From Alphaproteobacteria bacterium HGW-Alphaproteobacteria-1 (GTDB taxonomy: Bacteria; Pseudomonadota; Alphaproteobacteria; Rhodobacterales; Rhodobacteraceae), in the NCBI GenBank assembly GCA_002842985.1, contig PHEQ01000001.1:124001-188000 (forward strand): DNA of 64,000 nucleotides, given 5' to 3'. The notes beneath the pieces were generated by a model. It made no database searches. It was given only the letters and a program-made list of their open reading frames with translations, and was not told where the DNA came from. Position numbers and translations under genes: made by a program. Shown here piece by piece: positions 62,738 through 64,000 of the stretch; position 1 is the first letter of the stretch; each line of letters starts with the position of its first letter.

Positions 62738-63418
62738 CTATTCCCCGCGCACCCGGCGAAAACACAGGATGCGCCCGCGCGATGGCCCCGGATCATAGGT
62801 CAGGCCCGAGGCGGACATGCAATCGACGATGCGCTTGATCACCGCGTCGCCATAGCGGCCCGGATGCAGCTCCATCATCACATGGCGGACATGCTCGGGC
62901 CAGGGCGCGTCGAAGAGATGCGCCTCTGCCCCTTCGATATCCATGATCACCACATGCGGGCGCACACAGGACATGAGGTCATCAAGGCCCAGATGCGGCA
63001 CCTCGGTCAATGTCTCGGGACGCGCCCCCTCGTCGGCGATGCGCGCCGCCCAGAAGCTGCGCGCGGTATCAAAGGCGAGCGGCGCCGCGCCTCCCGTCAT
63101 GCCCCCCACGGCCCCATGCAGCAGCGTCACCGCGCCGTATCCGTTGCGCGCCAGATTGGCGCGGATGACGGGCAGTATCGCCGGGTTGGCCTCGACCGTG
63201 GTGATGTTCTCGGGGCCACAGACGCGCGCGCAGACCGCCGCGATATAGCCGATGCCCGACCCAAGCTCGAGCACCCGGTGACGCGGCTTGAGCCGCATCG
63301 CGGCGGCCTGCGCCTCATGCGCCTCATACCCGCCCGAGGCAAGCTTGGCATGGATGCGGTCGTTCAGCAGCGCCTCGGGCACCTCGAGGCGCAGCCCGTC
63401 GATCTCATACTCTGCCAT
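62738..63418 (-). CDS. FkbM-type SAM-dependent methyltransferase
   Basis: The 226-residue protein contains the SAM-binding core VLELGSGIGYIAAVCARVCG and TTVEANPAILPVIRANLARNG, and the FkbM-type VVIMDIEGAEAHLFDAP, then HPGRYGDAVI. FkbM proteins O-methylate sugars or small molecules. AAGGGG precedes the ATG at 63418. It converges with speE and is divergent from pth. Confidence 0.88.
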   Translation of the reverse strand: MAEYEIDGLRLEVPEALLNDRIHAKLASGGYEAHEAQAAAMRLKPRHRVLELGSGIGYIAAVCARVCGPENITTVEANPAILPVIRANLARNGYGAVTLLHGAVGGMTGGAAPLAFDTARSFWAARIADEGARPETLTEVPHLGLDDLMSCVRPHVVIMDIEGAEAHLFDAPWPEHVRHVMMELHPGRYGDAVIKRIVDCMSASGLTYDPGPSRGRILCFRRVRGE

Positions 63419-63492
63419 GCCCTGCCCCTTGCCGTTGATTCCGCGCGGCCAAACCCCTAGACCATCCACATCAAAGAACGGGGGCGCGGGCA

Positions 63493-64000
63493 ATGCAACT
63501 CTTTGTCGGGCTTGGCAATCCGGGCGCGAAATATGCGGGCAACCGCCACAATATCGGGTTCATGGCCGTGGATGCCATTGCCGGGGCGCATGGCTTTGGT
63601 CCGTGGCGGGCGAAATTTCAGGGTCAGGTGAGCGAGGGTGTTCTGGAAGGCGAAAAGGTGATCCTGCTCAAGCCCGAGACCTTCATGAACCTCTCGGGGC
63701 AATCGGTCGGAGAGGCCGCGCGTTTCTACAAGATCGCCCCCGAAGCCGTGACCGTCTTTCATGACGAACTTGACCTTGCCCCGGCCAAGCTGCGCGTCAA
63801 GCGCGGCGGCGGGCACGCGGGCCATAACGGGCTGCGCTCGATCACGGCCCATATCGGGGCCGAGTTCCAGCGCGTGCGCCTTGGGATCGGCCATCCGGGG
63901 CACAAGGACCGGGTGGCGGGCTATGTGTTGCAGGACTTCGCCAAGGCGGATGCCGAATGGCTCGATGACCTGATGCGCGGCATCGCCGAGGGCGCGCCGT
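63493..64000 (+). CDS. pth: Peptidyl-tRNA hydrolase, 3' end outside window
   Basis: Pth releases tRNA from prematurely dropped peptidyl-tRNA. The visible 169 residues start [23 protein letters not shown] (catalytic His20) and include [18 protein letters not shown] and [15 protein letters not shown], all family motifs. The last 30-60 residues and the stop codon lie beyond base 64000. Confidence 0.96.
   Translation, partial: MQLFVGLGNPGAKYAGNRHNIGFMAVDAIAGAHGFGPWRAKFQGQVSEGVLEGEKVILLKPETFMNLSGQSVGEAARFYKIAPEAVTVFHDELDLAPAKLRVKRGGGHAGHNGLRSITAHIGAEFQRVRLGIGHPGHKDRVAGYVLQDFAKADAEWLDDLMRGIAEGAP

Overview
The window is a contiguous piece of a high-GC (about 65%) alphaproteobacterial chromosome. 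Gene content and gene order point to the Rhodobacteraceae/Roseobacter group: a nuo operon with extra small genes between nuoD and nuoE, an IscR with a single cysteine, a ferredoxin-type nitrite/sulfite reductase operon with DUF2849 and DUF934 proteins, coxSLM genes of the form-II type, and a FnrL-type box. Genus cannot be decided from the sequence alone. No prophage, transposase, integrase or CRISPR array is visible.

Layout. 1-4447 (minus): the start of the complex I operon, nuoA-B-C-(NTF2-like)-D-(membrane protein)-(lipoprotein)-E, with nuoE cut by the window edge. 4668-14946: a leucine/isovalerate catabolism block on the minus strand (isovaleryl-CoA dehydrogenase, two small proteins, an acyl-CoA synthetase, then MccB, MccA, a GST, HMG-CoA lyase and an enoyl-CoA hydratase). 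Together these would take isovaleryl-CoA to acetoacetate plus acetyl-CoA. An ompW gene under a good FNR-type box sits in the opposite direction inside the block. 15300-24927: tRNA-Val, an HU-like protein, a small membrane-anchored S74-like protein, lon, an ECF sigma/anti-sigma/metal-sensor/EF-hand cassette, an OYE-family reductase, tgt, and an SPFH-NfeD pair. 25000-28003: a RimB-RimK fusion, sufT, a SufA-like carrier and tpiA. 28076-33514: assimilatory sulfate reduction (Lrp-type regulator, SUMT, DUF2849, sulfite/nitrite reductase, APS reductase, DUF934, ferredoxin-NADP reductase).

33731-48144: a mixed housekeeping stretch with an alanine-rich anchored protein, infC (apparently starting at AUA), a J-domain protein, uvrA, iscR, an alpha/beta hydrolase, a dimethylglycine dehydrogenase-like enzyme, a 3-hydroxyisobutyrate dehydrogenase-like enzyme and a penicillin-acylase-family Ntn hydrolase. 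48206-57390 (minus): a complete form-II CO-dehydrogenase-like (xanthine-oxidase family) cluster: MoxR ATPase, CoxE, XdhC, a molybdopterin-binding protein, then coxS-L-M. It is interrupted by a lower-GC DUF4268/nuclease-like gene that looks imported. 57573-64000: an unknown conserved protein, a flavin monooxygenase, rplM-rpsI, speD-speE, an FkbM-type methyltransferase and the 5' part of pth.

Two families of dispersed intergenic sequence recur. One is a GC-rich hairpin next to a GGAGTATTT or GGATATTT core; the other is paired palindromes with CGTCATCC ends. Both fall between genes and are reported as repeats. Most intergenic space is short, start/stop overlaps of the ATGA or TGATG type are common, and several starts were placed by Shine-Dalgarno position rather than by the longest reading frame.
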